A stretch of DNA of 64,000 nucleotides from positions 10,456,001 to 10,520,000 of the forward strand of contig JARKIP010000049.1 of NCBI GenBank assembly GCA_029990175.1, given 5' to 3'. Source of the stretch: Petunia secreta. Lineage: Eukaryota > Streptophyta > Magnoliopsida > Solanales > Solanaceae. Below the pieces are notes generated by a model. The model was not told the DNA's origin. It saw only the letters and a program-made list of their open reading frames with translations, and did no database searches. The translations under genes and the position numbers were made by a program. Positions 36,799-47,476 of the stretch are shown here, in pieces (positions within the stretch are counted from its first letter, which is position 1; every line of letters begins with the position of its first letter).

Positions 36799-38094
36799 TT
36801 ACTTTACAGACTTTTCTTGACTATAACCATAATAAGAAAGATACCACCTAACAAATTTCTTCAACCCAGTTTGCAAATCGGTTGTGGGTTTATACCCGAG
36901 TTCTTTTTGGGCCGAACTAATATTCGCATGAGTAAATGGAACGTCACCGTTTCCAGGCATATCCAAAGCTTTTTTCTTAGCTTTTAAACCCAAATGTTTC
37001 TCCAAAATACCAACCATCATAGGAACTGTCACAGGACTTGTATTACCCAAATTAAAGATCCGATAAGGAGCGGGGCCCCGTTTCTTGCCACCCGACCCGG
37101 TACTTTTCCCTGCAGTATCTAATGACCCAACACACCCTTTCACTATATCATCAATGTAAGTAAAATCCCGGGCCAAATCAACCCGGTTCTTGCCCCGATA
37201 AATTGTAATTGGTTTTCCTTGTAATATATTCCGGGTAAATGAAAAATAAGCCATGTCGGGTCTTCCCCATGGCCCATAAACAGTAAAAAAACGCAACCCG
37301 GTCATGGACAACCCATAAATATGATTGTACGTATGTGTTATTTCCTCACCTGCTTTTTTTGTAGCTGCATATAATGAAGCGGGTTGATCAGTCCGATCCG
37401 ATTCAGAAAACGGTACCTTTTCATTTAACCCGTAAACTGAACTTGAACTAGCCCATACAATAGCAGGTTGTGGATTTGCATTTTTGCATGCTTCAAGAAG
37501 TGTAACAAGTCCAGCAATATTACTATGAACGTAAGATTGTGGATTTTCCATCGCGTAACGTACGCCAGCTTGAGCCGCTAAATGCATGACATGTGTAAAC
37601 GCAACTATATCAAACAACTTGGCCAACATGCGTACATCATTAATGTCACCTTCCACGATAAAAATATTCCGCGAATGCAACAAATTTTTCCTCGCTTGTT
37701 TCAACGTAGGATCGTAATAATTGTTGAAATTATCTAACCCCACGACACCATCCCCGCGTTTTTTCAACGCGAGTGACACATGGGACCCAACAAAACCGGC
37801 TGCACCGGTAACAAGTACGGACATACCGTTAACACGATGGATTTGAGCAGAATCACGTACTTGTTTTTCCCAATGAAGACTACCCCACGTGGAAGAAAGA
37901 TACCGGGTACCGGAATCCATAAAAGATTGGAAACTCAAATACGACGCCGTTAATGCTATTAAAAACAATGCCCATAAGAACATTGTACTTGTTGAAGCAA
38001 AACATCTATGATATTGTCTGTTAATTGAGTAGTATGATTTGTCTTTGAATTTTCCTGGGGTTGATGGAAACAATTCTTCTTCTAATGAGCGCAT
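36799..38094 (-). CDS. GAE: UDP-glucuronate 4-epimerase (GAE1-like), Golgi membrane
   Basis: Interconverts UDP-glucuronic and UDP-galacturonic acid, the precursor of pectin, in the Golgi. Intronless, 431 residues, the family's usual size, starting MRSLEEELFPSTPGKFK. A single N-terminal membrane anchor (MFLWALFLIALTASYLSF, about 38-55) makes it type II. The SDR fold shows the NAD-binding GAAGFVG (97-103), the serine of ASSSSVYG near 217 and the catalytic Y242-x3-K246 (YAATK), followed by FFTVYGPWGRPDMAYF. I chose the start at 38094 rather than the open upstream extension because a TATA box lies inside that extension and the family starts here. The sequence closely resembles Arabidopsis GAE1; the paralogue number is not certain. 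Confidence 0.95.
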   Translation of the reverse strand: MRSLEEELFPSTPGKFKDKSYYSINRQYHRCFASTSTMFLWALFLIALTASYLSFQSFMDSGTRYLSSTWGSLHWEKQVRDSAQIHRVNGMSVLVTGAAGFVGSHVSLALKKRGDGVVGLDNFNNYYDPTLKQARKNLLHSRNIFIVEGDINDVRMLAKLFDIVAFTHVMHLAAQAGVRYAMENPQSYVHSNIAGLVTLLEACKNANPQPAIVWASSSSVYGLNEKVPFSESDRTDQPASLYAATKKAGEEITHTYNHIYGLSMTGLRFFTVYGPWGRPDMAYFSFTRNILQGKPITIYRGKNRVDLARDFTYIDDIVKGCVGSLDTAGKSTGSGGKKRGPAPYRIFNLGNTSPVTVPMMVGILEKHLGLKAKKKALDMPGNGDVPFTHANISSAQKELGYKPTTDLQTGLKKFVRWYLSYYGYSQEKSVK

Positions 38095-38218
38095 TTTATT
38101 GAAAGTTTTGGGGTTGTTGTGTAATTTGAGAGAAATATTGAATTGTTTTGTAAGATGCAGAGGAAAATGGTGAATGTTCTTTTTTGGGTCTGCACCTAAG
38201 AAATGAAAAAAGAAGAAG

Positions 38219-38230
38219 GATATATATAGA
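38219..38230 (-). promoter_or_regulatory. TATA box of the epimerase gene
   Basis: GATATATATAGA on the plus strand reads TCTATATATATC on the minus strand, about 125 bp upstream of the start codon. A CT-rich leader follows, as in many plant promoters. Confidence 0.6.
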
Positions 38231-38609
38231 AAGAAGAGTTGAAATAGACGCGTGAACGCGTTAAAGAAATTTGGATGAGAGAGAGAAGGGAAAATATTTT
38301 GAAAGGATAAAAGAAAAGTGATGTGAGAAAGAGAGAGTTTCGAGGAGACAGCCAATGCCAAGCAGTACAAATTTAGGAAACTGGATTTTTGCCTTTTTAG
38401 AAAGTGAGGGAGGGGGTGGGGTTGGGTATGGGTAAATATAGAAAGACCATAAGATACTCTTTGGGTTTCATTTTATGTGATACCATTTGATCGGACATGA
38501 AGTTTAAAAAATAGATATTGACCTTGTAAAATTTTAATTTTACGCTTGAAAAAGTATGAGATAAAAGATTTGAGTAATAAAAAAATTGTTGATAGCTTTA
38601 AAAGTATAT

Positions 38610-38731
38610 GGCAAAATACTTAAAGTCACACTTCAACTTGTCCCGAAAACCTCCTTTAACACCTTAACTTTACGGGTATCCGATGACCCCCTTAAGAAGT
38701 TTGAAGTGGTATTTAGACAAACCTTATGCGC
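38610..38731 (+). repeat. MULE left terminal inverted repeat
   Basis: About 122 bp, beginning GGCAAAATACTTAAAG. Sequence just inside it (TTTTTACCCATTTCTAATT and TACCCATTCTAAACCCT) also has a counterpart inside the right end. Confidence 0.92.
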
Positions 38732-41700
38732 TAGAGCCCCAGGCATGTGTAAGTGTGTGTATGGCACTCGCCCTGACAACGTGCCACGTAATTGCCAATG
38801 TGTAAGACCTGCTACATATTCCCCACGTGAAAATAAAATTAACCTAACAAAGTTTTTACCCATTTCTAATTTAACCTGTCTCCTTACCCATTCTAAACCC
38901 TAACAACGAATCGACACAATCAAATTGTCTCAATCTTTCAATAAATCAACACAATCTATCATATAATCAGTGAAAACTCTAAATTTGTGGCGAATCAGAT
39001 TTACAATCCATCACAGAATCATTTAAAGGTCAGTTTGTTTACGTAAAGTTTGTACTTAAATTAACATGTCTTTTGTACTGGCTACGTTAAGGTTCTAGCA
39101 TAGGGGTAATTTTCACGCTAATGGGGAAACTTATATGGCTGGTGCTATTAGGGATTATTTCGATATTGATGTAGATACATTTTTTTGTTTTGAATTTGTC
39201 GACTATGTTAAGGAATTAGATCATGACTGCACTAAAACCTCAATATTTGCAAGGAATCTAGAATCTAGTAAATTGGTAGAAATTAAAAATGATAGGGATA
39301 TTTGTGGAATTTCCCCTCTGTTGAAAAATGGTGATATTTTTGAAGTTTATATGTCCCACATTGAGGATGCACCTGTGGTGGCCCCCCTTCCAATTTAATA
39401 TACAGACAATGTGGGTGGGGAAAGTGCCAGTCAAAGCATTGGGGTTAGTGAGAGTGTGGTATTTGAAGAGGCTGCTAGGGTTGAGTCTGATTTCACTACT
39501 CTTCAAAGTGAAAGTTCACCCAACCCCAAACCTGCCTTTGAAGATGATGCTAGGGTTGAGCCTGATTTCACTACTCTTGAAAGTGAAAGTTCACCCAACC
39601 CAGCCTATGAAGATGCTGCTAATGAACATCAAAACAGTGATGTTGAGTTGAGATCTAATCAATTCACAGCCGATAGTTCTGATTCTTCACATGATGAGTT
39701 GTTTGGAGAAGTAGAAAAAGACTATGGTAGTGACATACATGAAGAGTATAGGGCTTTTAGAGAGGAAAGAAGGAATGTTCAAGTAAGGAAGAAGAGAGAT
39801 AGAACACTGTTACCCGAACATATTAAAACAGGACATAAAGGTCCAGATGTTAGGTACCAAAACAAATCTGATGATCCTAGAAAGGTATTAGAGGGAAGAT
39901 TATATGGTGATGAGCCCTACTATATGAGTGATGAAGCTGCAGGCTTTGAGACTGATCCAGAAGCTGAAGCTGATGATAAAGGGGAGGTTAAGAAGAGAGT
40001 TAGAGCTAAGGGGACAAAAAAAGAGTAAAATTTGTTCCTTCATGCAAGACAATTGTTTGGGAGACTGGTTTAGTATTTGAAAGTGTAAAACAGTTTAGGG
40101 ATGCTGTGACTAAGTATGCCCTTGATGAAAGAGTTGCTATTGAGAAGCATATAAATGAAAAGAAAAGAGTGAGGGTTAGGTGCAAACATATTGACTGTCC
40201 ATGGCTGTTATTTGCTAGTATTGACTCTAGGTCACAAGATTTTGTTGTGAAAAACTACAATCCAGACCACAATTGTAGTACTTCTAAAAAGAACACAATG
40301 GCCAATTCAAATTTCTTGGCCAAGCACTACAAGGACAGAATTGCAGAACATCCAGATATTAGGATATTTAAGTTTCAGGAAGTTATAAGAAAAGAGTTTG
40401 ATTTGTATGTGGGGAGAACTGTTTGTAGAAGAGCTAGGAACAAGGTATTAAAAGAGATAATGGGTGACCATGTTCTGGAGTTTAGTAGGATTCTGGACTA
40501 TAGGGATGAACTAATCAAGTCCAATCCTGGTAGTACTTGTGTTGTCAAGGTTTCAGATGAAACATTTGAGGGAGGAAAGAAAATATTTCACAGTTTTTAC
40601 ATCTGTTTTGATGCCCTTAAGAGGACATACAAGGATGGTACTAGGCCATGCATTGGCCTTGATGGCTGTTTTCTAAAGGGTGTATGTAAAGGCCAACTGC
40701 TCACAGCTGTTTGCAAGGATGGTAACAACCAGATGCTACCAATTGCATGGGCTGTTATAGAATATGAGAATCAGCATACCTGGAGGTGGTTTGTCAACCT
40801 ATTGAAGGATGATCATGAGCTGGGACTTGGAGAGAACTTAACTCTCATCACAGACATGCAAAAGGTATTCAATTCAACCTTACTTTATTTTTTATTTTTA
40901 ATCAATTATACTTTATGTTGGTTAATGTCTTTTATTTGGTGTTCTGCATACAGGGGTTAAAATGTGCTATTGATGATGTATTACCAATGGCTGAACACAG
41001 AATGTGTGCCAGACACATCTTGGCCAACTGGTCAAAAGAGTGGAGAGGTACTGAAAAAAGAAACTGTTTCTGGAGGTGTGCTAGAAGCACATTTGAGAAT
41101 GAGTTGAAGAAAAATATTGAATTCATGAAGAGATTGGGACCAGAGAGAATGATGGATGAACTGTGTTACTACAATGTGGAGAGATCGAGCAAAGTATACT
41201 TCAAGTACCATAGCAGCTGTGACAGTGTTGACAACAACATGGCAGAGAGTTTCAACTCATGGATACTTGCTCCAAGGCACAAGACCATAATAACAATGCT
41301 TGAGGAAATAAGGGTTAAGATGATGACAAGAATTGCTAAGATGAGGGAGTTTGGCCAGAGTTGGAAGGATCCTATTTCTCCAATGGCAATGAAGGTGTTG
41401 GAGGATAATACAAAAAGGTCCATGAAATGCAGACTTGTCTGGAATGGTGAGTATGGTTTTGAAGTATTGGAAGAAAAGTTTAAGCACAAAGTTGATATGA
41501 AGTATTTTACTTGTAGTTGTAGATCTTGGTCCCTTAAGGGAATTCCATGTCCCCATGGTATTGCTGCCATTCACCATAGAAAGTTGGACCCTAGGCAATA
41601 TGTCTCTAGCTGGTACAGTCAAGAGACATACCTAAAAACTTACAGTACTTCCATTCAGCCTGTCCATAATTTGGAGATGTGGCCTGAGGGTATAAACCCT

Positions 41701-42385
41701 CTTGTGATACCACCAGTCATTAGAAAGATGCCTGGAAGACCCAAAAAAGTGAGAAGGAAAGAGCCAACAGAAAATAAGACTGGAAAACTCTCTAAAATGG
41801 GTGTTGAGATGACCTGTGGCAATTGTCATGAAAGAGGTCACAACAAGAGGGGATGCCATAAGGGTGTTACTGCACAAGCCTCCAATGGTCCTTCTACACA
41901 AGCATCTACACAAGCATCTACACAATCATCTACACAAGCATCTACACAAGCCAGTGTTGCCTTTTCTAAAACTCTAGTAGTTGTTCCAAACATAGGAAGA
42001 GGTAGAGGAAGGGGAAGAGGTAGAGGGAGTGGTCAGAATACAACCCAGGTAATATTTTATTATAATACCTCATACTGCCTATGTCTTGAAATTTTTTTAA
42101 CAATTATCCTTGTTATGTAGGATGTTGGCTCTATAAGTGGAAGTGGAATTTGTAGGGGCAAGGCAGCCTTCAAAAGGCCAAGAATGGTTGGGATGGGTGT
42201 CCTTCATACTGAAAGTGGACACTCAATTATCAGTGTAAGTGCCTTTTTTTTTTCAGATTGAACCAATTTGAGATTGATACTAACTGTTACAAATTTGTTA
42301 TTGCAGCCTGGAATGCAACCAAGAACATACTCTTGTTCTGCAGATGTAACAGGAGATATTGGCCATAAGCCAACTGGTGGGGGTG

Positions 42386-43711
42386 TGATAAGTTGGTATT
42401 TTACCAACTTAAATACTACTTTAACCTTTTGTTTTTGAATCCAAAAGCAACATTTAGTGTTGTTTAATACCGCAATTGCTTAGTTTCAGGTTTTGATGAG
42501 TATGCTCAAGCAATGGTTGAAGATTGAAGTTCAAAAGCAAGAATTGAAGCCAAAGTATGAAGATCGAGTCACAGCATGAGGCGCTCCGCCTAGAATTTGA
42601 GGCGGAGCGCCTAACAAAAACACAGAGGGCAAGCTATCTTGAGGCGCTCCGCCTAACAAAACACAGAGAGCAAATTTTCATGAGGCGCTCTGCCTAAAGT
42701 TGGAGGCGCTCCGCCTAGCAAAAACACAGAGAGCAAGAATGCATGAGGCGCTCCGCCTAAATCATGAGGCGGGGGCCTCAACAAGGGCCTGAAGCTCAAC
42801 ATTTTGAAGCCCAGAAAGAGGCGCTCCACCTACTCTTTTGAGGCGCTCCGCCTCAGCTACAATGACTGTGTTTTCTCAGCTTGTATAAATAGTAAAAGCT
42901 AGGGTTTAACAAACACATTAGATATTACATTAGCTACTTATTTTGAGGTGATTTGGAGAGCTAAGAAGAAGTCTTAACATTATTTTGTAAGCTTCCAATC
43001 TTGTATCTTTGAATCTTAATCCATATATCAATTCAAAACTCATGTTTGATTTCAATCCATCATTTTATTACATGTTGATTGCTTTGATTCAAACCCTAGT
43101 TATGAGTAGCTAAATTCATAACTAGGGGTGTAATTATGCTGTTGTGATAGAAAATTAATGGGTGTTGTTCTATTTCACTAACCATAACACAAGTAACAAT
43201 TATCCAACTCCCCATTACAATAACATCAAAATCCCAAAATCCATGATATTTAGGATTTCTTGTCTAAATTGCTAGTTAAAGACTCGGAAGAGATTAACTA
43301 GTGTAGAATAGTGGAGTTGGCGAGGATTTGAGTTGATAGGCTATTCATATAGACTAACTCATCTAAAAGGAGTTGCGCTCGGAAGAGGCCTCTTTTCCTC
43401 GGGTTATTGAGTAGTGCTTCAAGGATTCAAATAAGGCTTTGACGAGCGGGTTGTGAAAGATCTCTCCTAGGCCGGAAGGATTCTAGAGATCACGATCAGA
43501 ATGCTCGACAATAATTATACTTGTGTTGGGAAGGTGAAGTAAAGACACCCGTTGGTTGGAAATCACTACTAGTAACCTCATTTGAATATCTATTTGCAAC
43601 TCTCTCACTTGACGTGCTAGTTCCCTTGGAAAATCGACCCCGACTCACATCGGGTATTATACTTTGACGACCGCCCTTCACTATTAATGGTGTAAGATTG
43701 AGCGTGGATCG
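42386..43711. mobile_element. Solo LTR D (same family as element A), target duplication GGGTG
   Basis: 1326 bp flanked by GGGTG at 42381-42385 and 43712-43716. It starts TGATAAG and its distal half (43260-43690) aligns with 14233-14757. The first bases form a 9 bp hairpin (AAGTTGGTA at 42390-42398 with TACCAACTT at 42402-42410). It has a TATA box TATAAAT at 42884. It ends in CG rather than CA. It lies in the last exon of the MULE transposase. Confidence 0.85.
42579..42853. repeat. Dyads of AGGCGCTCCGCCT words in solo LTR D
   Basis: Nine 13-base words start at 42579, 42600, 42642, 42683, 42704, 42746, 42767, 42819 and 42841. Pairs are 21, 21, 21 and 22 bp apart start to start. The word at 42600 is the exact reverse complement of the one at 42579. 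The pairs are separated by a second repeat, CAAAAACACAGAGAGCAA. The TATA box is 30 bp beyond the last word. Confidence 0.9.
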
Positions 43712-43865
43712 GGGTGAAATGGAGAGGAAAGTCTGTTGTGATCTCTGCTGGGCTGCAACAAATGAAAGAGAAAAAGGCCATGGAGATGAAGGCTAATGAG
43801 TGCAAATGAGCAAGACTAGTTCTTCCTCTAAAGCAAAGAAGAAATGACTATATGTTGTTGGTTGT

Positions 43866-44165
43866 TTAGCAGTTGTGACTGCATGGTTTTTGTATGTAGT
43901 TGTGACAGCTATTTGCAGCAAAGACTGTCCTTATTTTGTTCATGTAGTTGTGACTAACATTAGCAGCTGTGACTGGCTGTTGTTCTGCTTATTAGCAGCT
44001 TGTGACTGCATATTTTGCTTAGTCTGGTTTAGCATTAACATCAGCAGCTGTGACTCCATATTTTGCTTAGGCTTAGTCTGGTTTAATATTAGCAGTTGTG
44101 ACTACTTGCTTCGTTTCTTTTGACTTGTGAACATCGTTTATTGAATGCCAAGGCAGCTATGACTA
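43866..44165 (+). repeat. Imperfect AGCAGCTGTGACT repeats between the two MULE genes
   Basis: About eight copies of (A/G)(G)CAG(C/T)TGTGACT or GTAGTTGTGAC at uneven 20-55 bp spacing. They lie in the space between the convergent transposase and GRF genes, where the two transcripts should end. No ORF of note. Confidence 0.6.
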
Positions 44166-44414
44166 CATATGTAGTTATGTTATACTATTTGCCTCACTTT
44201 AGTTTAAGTCTTTTTAACATCATATTTGACACTAATAAGCAACATTTCATTACCAGATGTAGTCTTCATACAACAAAATGATTACATTTCAATCCTAAAA
44301 CATAACATTGCATCATAATCCTAATACATTATTAACTTAACCCTAAAAAATTACAACATAATAATGGAAACAATAAGCTTAGATGAACCAAATTACAAGC
44401 TGAAAAAGCTGAAA

Positions 44415-44894
44415 TTACATCCCTAATAGCTTCATAATAACAATGAGAAGGCAAAACATGATCACAAGACAAAGTAAATTTTTCCGGAGCTTGTACTTGC
44501 CCAATTTACCTCTCAACTTCTTCTCCTTTTCATTCATTCTCTCCATGTCAACTTCCATCTTCTTCAATTTCATCTCCATCCTCTTAAATTCTGCACAATA
44601 ATTGGAATCATTTTCATAAGCTCCCAAATTAATCTCTAGCTCACGAATCTTGTCTACTAATTTTGGGATAACAATTTTTGATCTTGGATCGATTTCATCA
44701 TCAGCCCAACGCCAAAATTTACAATATCTTGGACCATTATAATAAGGACACACCCAATACCTTCTACCTGGGTTTCTTTTGGTCCAGACAGTCAACAATG
44801 GCAACAACAAGCCATGGTTACATCTCACTTCTTCATTCACTACCGGGTCTACATCGGCCCTGCAAACACTGTTCAAGCTACAAGATGAAGACAT
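44415..44894 (-). CDS. GRF-zinc-finger, coiled-coil, membrane-anchored protein carried by the MULE
   Basis: 159 residues, intact frame, ATG at 44894, running inward from the right terminal repeat. It has a GRF-type zinc finger (C25, H27, C49, C58, with RRYWVCPYYNG and YCKFWRWAD), a charged coiled coil (about 75-135, KIRELEINLGAYE to MNEKEKKLRGKLGK) and a C-terminal hydrophobic segment (LLCLVIMFCLLIVIMKLLGM). It resembles the multicopy plant family annotated as uncharacterized At4g04775-like. GRF fingers bind nucleic acid in other proteins; the role here is unknown. Its position and orientation mirror maize mudrB relative to mudrA, but there is no sequence relation to MURB that I can see. Confidence 0.8.
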   Translation of the reverse strand: MSSSCSLNSVCRADVDPVVNEEVRCNHGLLLPLLTVWTKRNPGRRYWVCPYYNGPRYCKFWRWADDEIDPRSKIVIPKLVDKIRELEINLGAYENDSNYCAEFKRMEMKLKKMEVDMERMNEKEKKLRGKLGKYKLRKNLLCLVIMFCLLIVIMKLLGM

Positions 44895-45139
44895 CTCAAG
44901 AGTAAATAGTGATGTAATTTCAGTTTGTAATGGAACTAGGAAAAAATCGGGTAGAAGAGAAATATAATTAGGGTTTTTTACAATTGGGGAAGAACAAGGT
45001 TTAGAATTGGGTAAAAATATAGTTTAACCGTGTATAAATGGGTAAAAAACGTTAAAATAATTTTTTTTTTAATTTTTATTACTCAAAAATATGTCTCTAA
45101 CGCACCCAAAACAACTTAGTTGAACGCGACAGCCACGTG

Positions 45140-45262
45140 GCGCATAAGGTTTGTCTAAATGTCACTTCAAACTTCTTAAGGGGGGTCATAGGATACCCGT
45201 AAAGTTAAGGTGTTAAAGGGGACTTTCGGGACAAGTTGAAGTATGACTTTAAGTATTTTGCC
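45140..45262 (-). repeat. MULE right terminal inverted repeat
   Basis: Inverted copy of 38610-38731. The GRF gene starts about 245 bp inside it, so this repeat and its flank probably hold that gene's promoter. Confidence 0.92.
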
Positions 45263-45389
45263 AAAGTATACAGAGTTCAACAGGATTAAAATAGAGATGG
45301 TACATTAAATAGTTGTCAAATAAAAAAATATGTCGTTCTTTTTGGCACAAATAAAAAGAAATGGTGCCACATAAATTGGGAGAGAGAGC

Positions 45390-47476
45390 AATAATTCTGT
45401 AATTGGAAAATATTTTGTTCGTAGGTGGTAATATTTGGAAATGGAAGTTAGATGGGAATTAGAGAGGGCTAGTTTCTTTTTGAGTAAGTATGAATCGGGT
45501 TAATAGATGTCGAGTGTATCTTTTAAAATTTAAAGATATTCATTGTATGTTTACTTTTATTTGATTCAGGTGGAAACACGAGTAGCTGGTTTGACAAAGT
45601 ATTTGCAATTTGTAGTGACAGAGGTAAGTAGAGAAAAAGGGATTCAATTGATCATATTTTTTATAAAAAATAACACTGTGCAGGGGGCAAATTCAAGATA
45701 TTTAGAGAACGATCGAGTGCAATATTACGAAGAGGTAGATTATAATTTAAATTGTCATTAAACTTAATAAGCTTTTGAAAAGTGACGGATGATATTTTAT
45801 AATTACTTTAGGTCATATATTTGAATTTCTACTTTGATTATTTATTAATTTTGTGAATTCACTTGAATAAAAGCCTAGCTCACAGTTGGCAATGTGATTG
45901 TTAATTATATAAAAATAGATAGAAATTTCAATTGTTTTATACATAACAAAAGAACTTATTTAACCACAAAAAAAAAAAAAAAAAAAAACACGAAAGAACT
46001 TAGACATAGCCCACAAAGAGAAGCGCTCCGTACCAATTAATGTTTTTATTTGTAGGCTCACTCATAAAATTTTTTTTGTTAAGAGTAGTGAGATCGCATT
46101 TATACCAAGCACACACCATGCATACTAATAATAGAGTAAATCCACCTTATTCAGTAACCTTTTAGGTAGGAAAACAATACCAGCTCTCCTTTAAATTGTC
46201 AGTAATACACTGATTTAAAGTTTCAGCATAATAATTAATTATTAATTTTTCGTTCATTTTTTGATGTCTGTAGAAGACTATGAATACTCCTATAGATAGT
46301 ATTTCTGTTATCTGTCTATTCTATAACTATCATTCATAGAAATAGAAATTTTGTAAACATAATTAAGAGACATCATATCTTAACACGCAATGAGTTTGTT
46401 AACTACATTTAAGAAGCTGATGAATTTAATGCTAATCTAAATATTTATAAGTTTTAAGACGGGGACATGTTAGATGAACGTCTTGCATTTGATGAGACTT
46501 CTTAGATATTGTAAAGAGTTTAATAATTAAATAAACAAGGCTTTATTGGACAATTTCATTATCTATCTAAAATAATCTGCACACTAAAAAAATAGAATAT
46601 CAAAAGATTAATCTTTTATATTCTAGCTAATATTTAAGGGAGATTTACGAAAATATCCATCAAAATCAAAATATTTATCTACTTATACCCATAAGTTTCA
46701 TATTTACAAATCCCTACCCATAAACTATTTACATGTCCTACCCATCTAGACTTGTATACTATTATTTATGCAGTATATCTTAAAGGTATGTCTAGATTTG
46801 TATTACTTATGCAATATACCTTAAAGGCATACACCCATAAGGTATAACAAATATATACAATAATAAATGGGCAGGTTGGGTAAATACTTTTAATTTCATG
46901 AGTAGTGTAATTTTTAATGGGTATAGCTTGTAAATACTTTAAATTTCATGAGTATATAATGTAAAAAACTTAATATTCAAAATTTTTTGGGTGCGTTCTT
47001 GAAAATTTATCCAAGACCAATTATTGTCATACTTCGAAGCATATCATGAATTCTAATAATGTGGTAGTTGGTATGACTAACAAGTAACAAGCACGGAAGG
47101 TAATCTAGAATTTAATGAAAATAAATTGCTTTCTTAAGGTGCAACAATAATAAAAGATTAAGGTCCTCGAATAATTTAAAAACTTGAAGTTATCGTTTTG
47201 ACTTGAGCAAAACATGCCCAAAGTGGCCAACCATAAAGGGAATGAGCTTCTTTAAGCTTTATTTTAACTTGATTGATAGCAATAGTTTAGGACCCTAAGA
47301 AATGCCAATACTATGACTAATTTACAAAAGTAGATCTCTTATTTTCTTTTTGGGGGAATAATTTCTCCTCATTACAGTAGTATTGTATTTTAAGTTTTTT
47401 TTTTGTTTTGCCACAAATATTGTGTCACGTTATTAAATTGTTATTCAAAATATATATTTTTTACGTTATAAGAGTA
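45390..47476. other. AT-rich intergenic sequence
   Basis: No gene recognised. There is a poly-A run at about 45967-45988. Between about 46635 and 46990, ATACCCATAAGTTTCATATTTAC and an inverted GTAAATAC...CATGAGTATA suggest a degenerate MITE, without a clear target duplication. Confidence 0.4.

Larger units (their letters stand above)
39135..43809 (+). pseudogene. MULE transposase (MURA-like), interrupted by a stop, a frameshift and solo LTR D
   Basis: N-terminal domain from MAGAIRDYFDIDV (39135), an in-frame TAA at 39396, an acidic region (to 40028), a frame shift at an A run (about 40013), then the MULE DDE domain (KRTYKDGTRPCIGLDGCFL, WAVIEYENQHTWRWF), an intron 40865-40953, DVLPMAEHRMCARHI, the SWIM zinc finger (FTCSCRSWSLKGIPCPHG), a CCHC knuckle (CGNCHERGHNKRGC), a (STQA)n stretch, a GRGRGRG tract, and introns 42049-42120 and 42235-42306. 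The conserved VTGDIG tail breaks at the D insertion and resumes at 43712 as KWRGKSVVISAGLQQMK, ending 43809. Few lesions, so recently active or trans-mobilised. Confidence 0.88.
38610..45262 (+). mobile_element. Mutator-like element (MULE) with two convergent genes
   Basis: 6653 bp with inverted repeats at 38610-38731 and 45140-45262 that start GGCAAAATACTTAAAG and match except at a handful of positions. Weaker similarity continues inward to about 38900 and 44990. The flanks AAAGTATAT (38601-38609) and AAAGTATAC (45263-45271) are a 9 bp duplication with one change, as expected for Mutator. Inside are a MURA-type transposase (+), a GRF zinc-finger gene (-), and solo LTR D. The element was about 5.3 kb before LTR D arrived. 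Confidence 0.92.
38457..45389. mobile_element. Stowaway-like MITE split by the Mutator-like element
   Basis: Left half (38457-38609) opens CTCTTTGGGTTTCATTTTATG after a TA. Right half (45263-45389) ends ATAAATTGGGAGAGAG, its approximate inverted repeat. Both ends resemble Stowaway termini (CTCCCTCCG type followed by TTATGTGGCACC). The Mutator-like element sits between them with its own 9 bp duplication. The right end of the MITE is not exact. Confidence 0.5.

Noticed and set aside
38095..38370. Upstream extension of the epimerase frame by 92 codons
   Set aside because: It spans the TATA box and the CT-rich leader, and the family protein starts at MRSLEEELFPSTPG.
42579..42853. CRISPR-like look of short repeats with spacers
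   Set aside because: Plant nuclear DNA, repeats are palindromic words in pairs with repeated spacers, and there are no cas genes.
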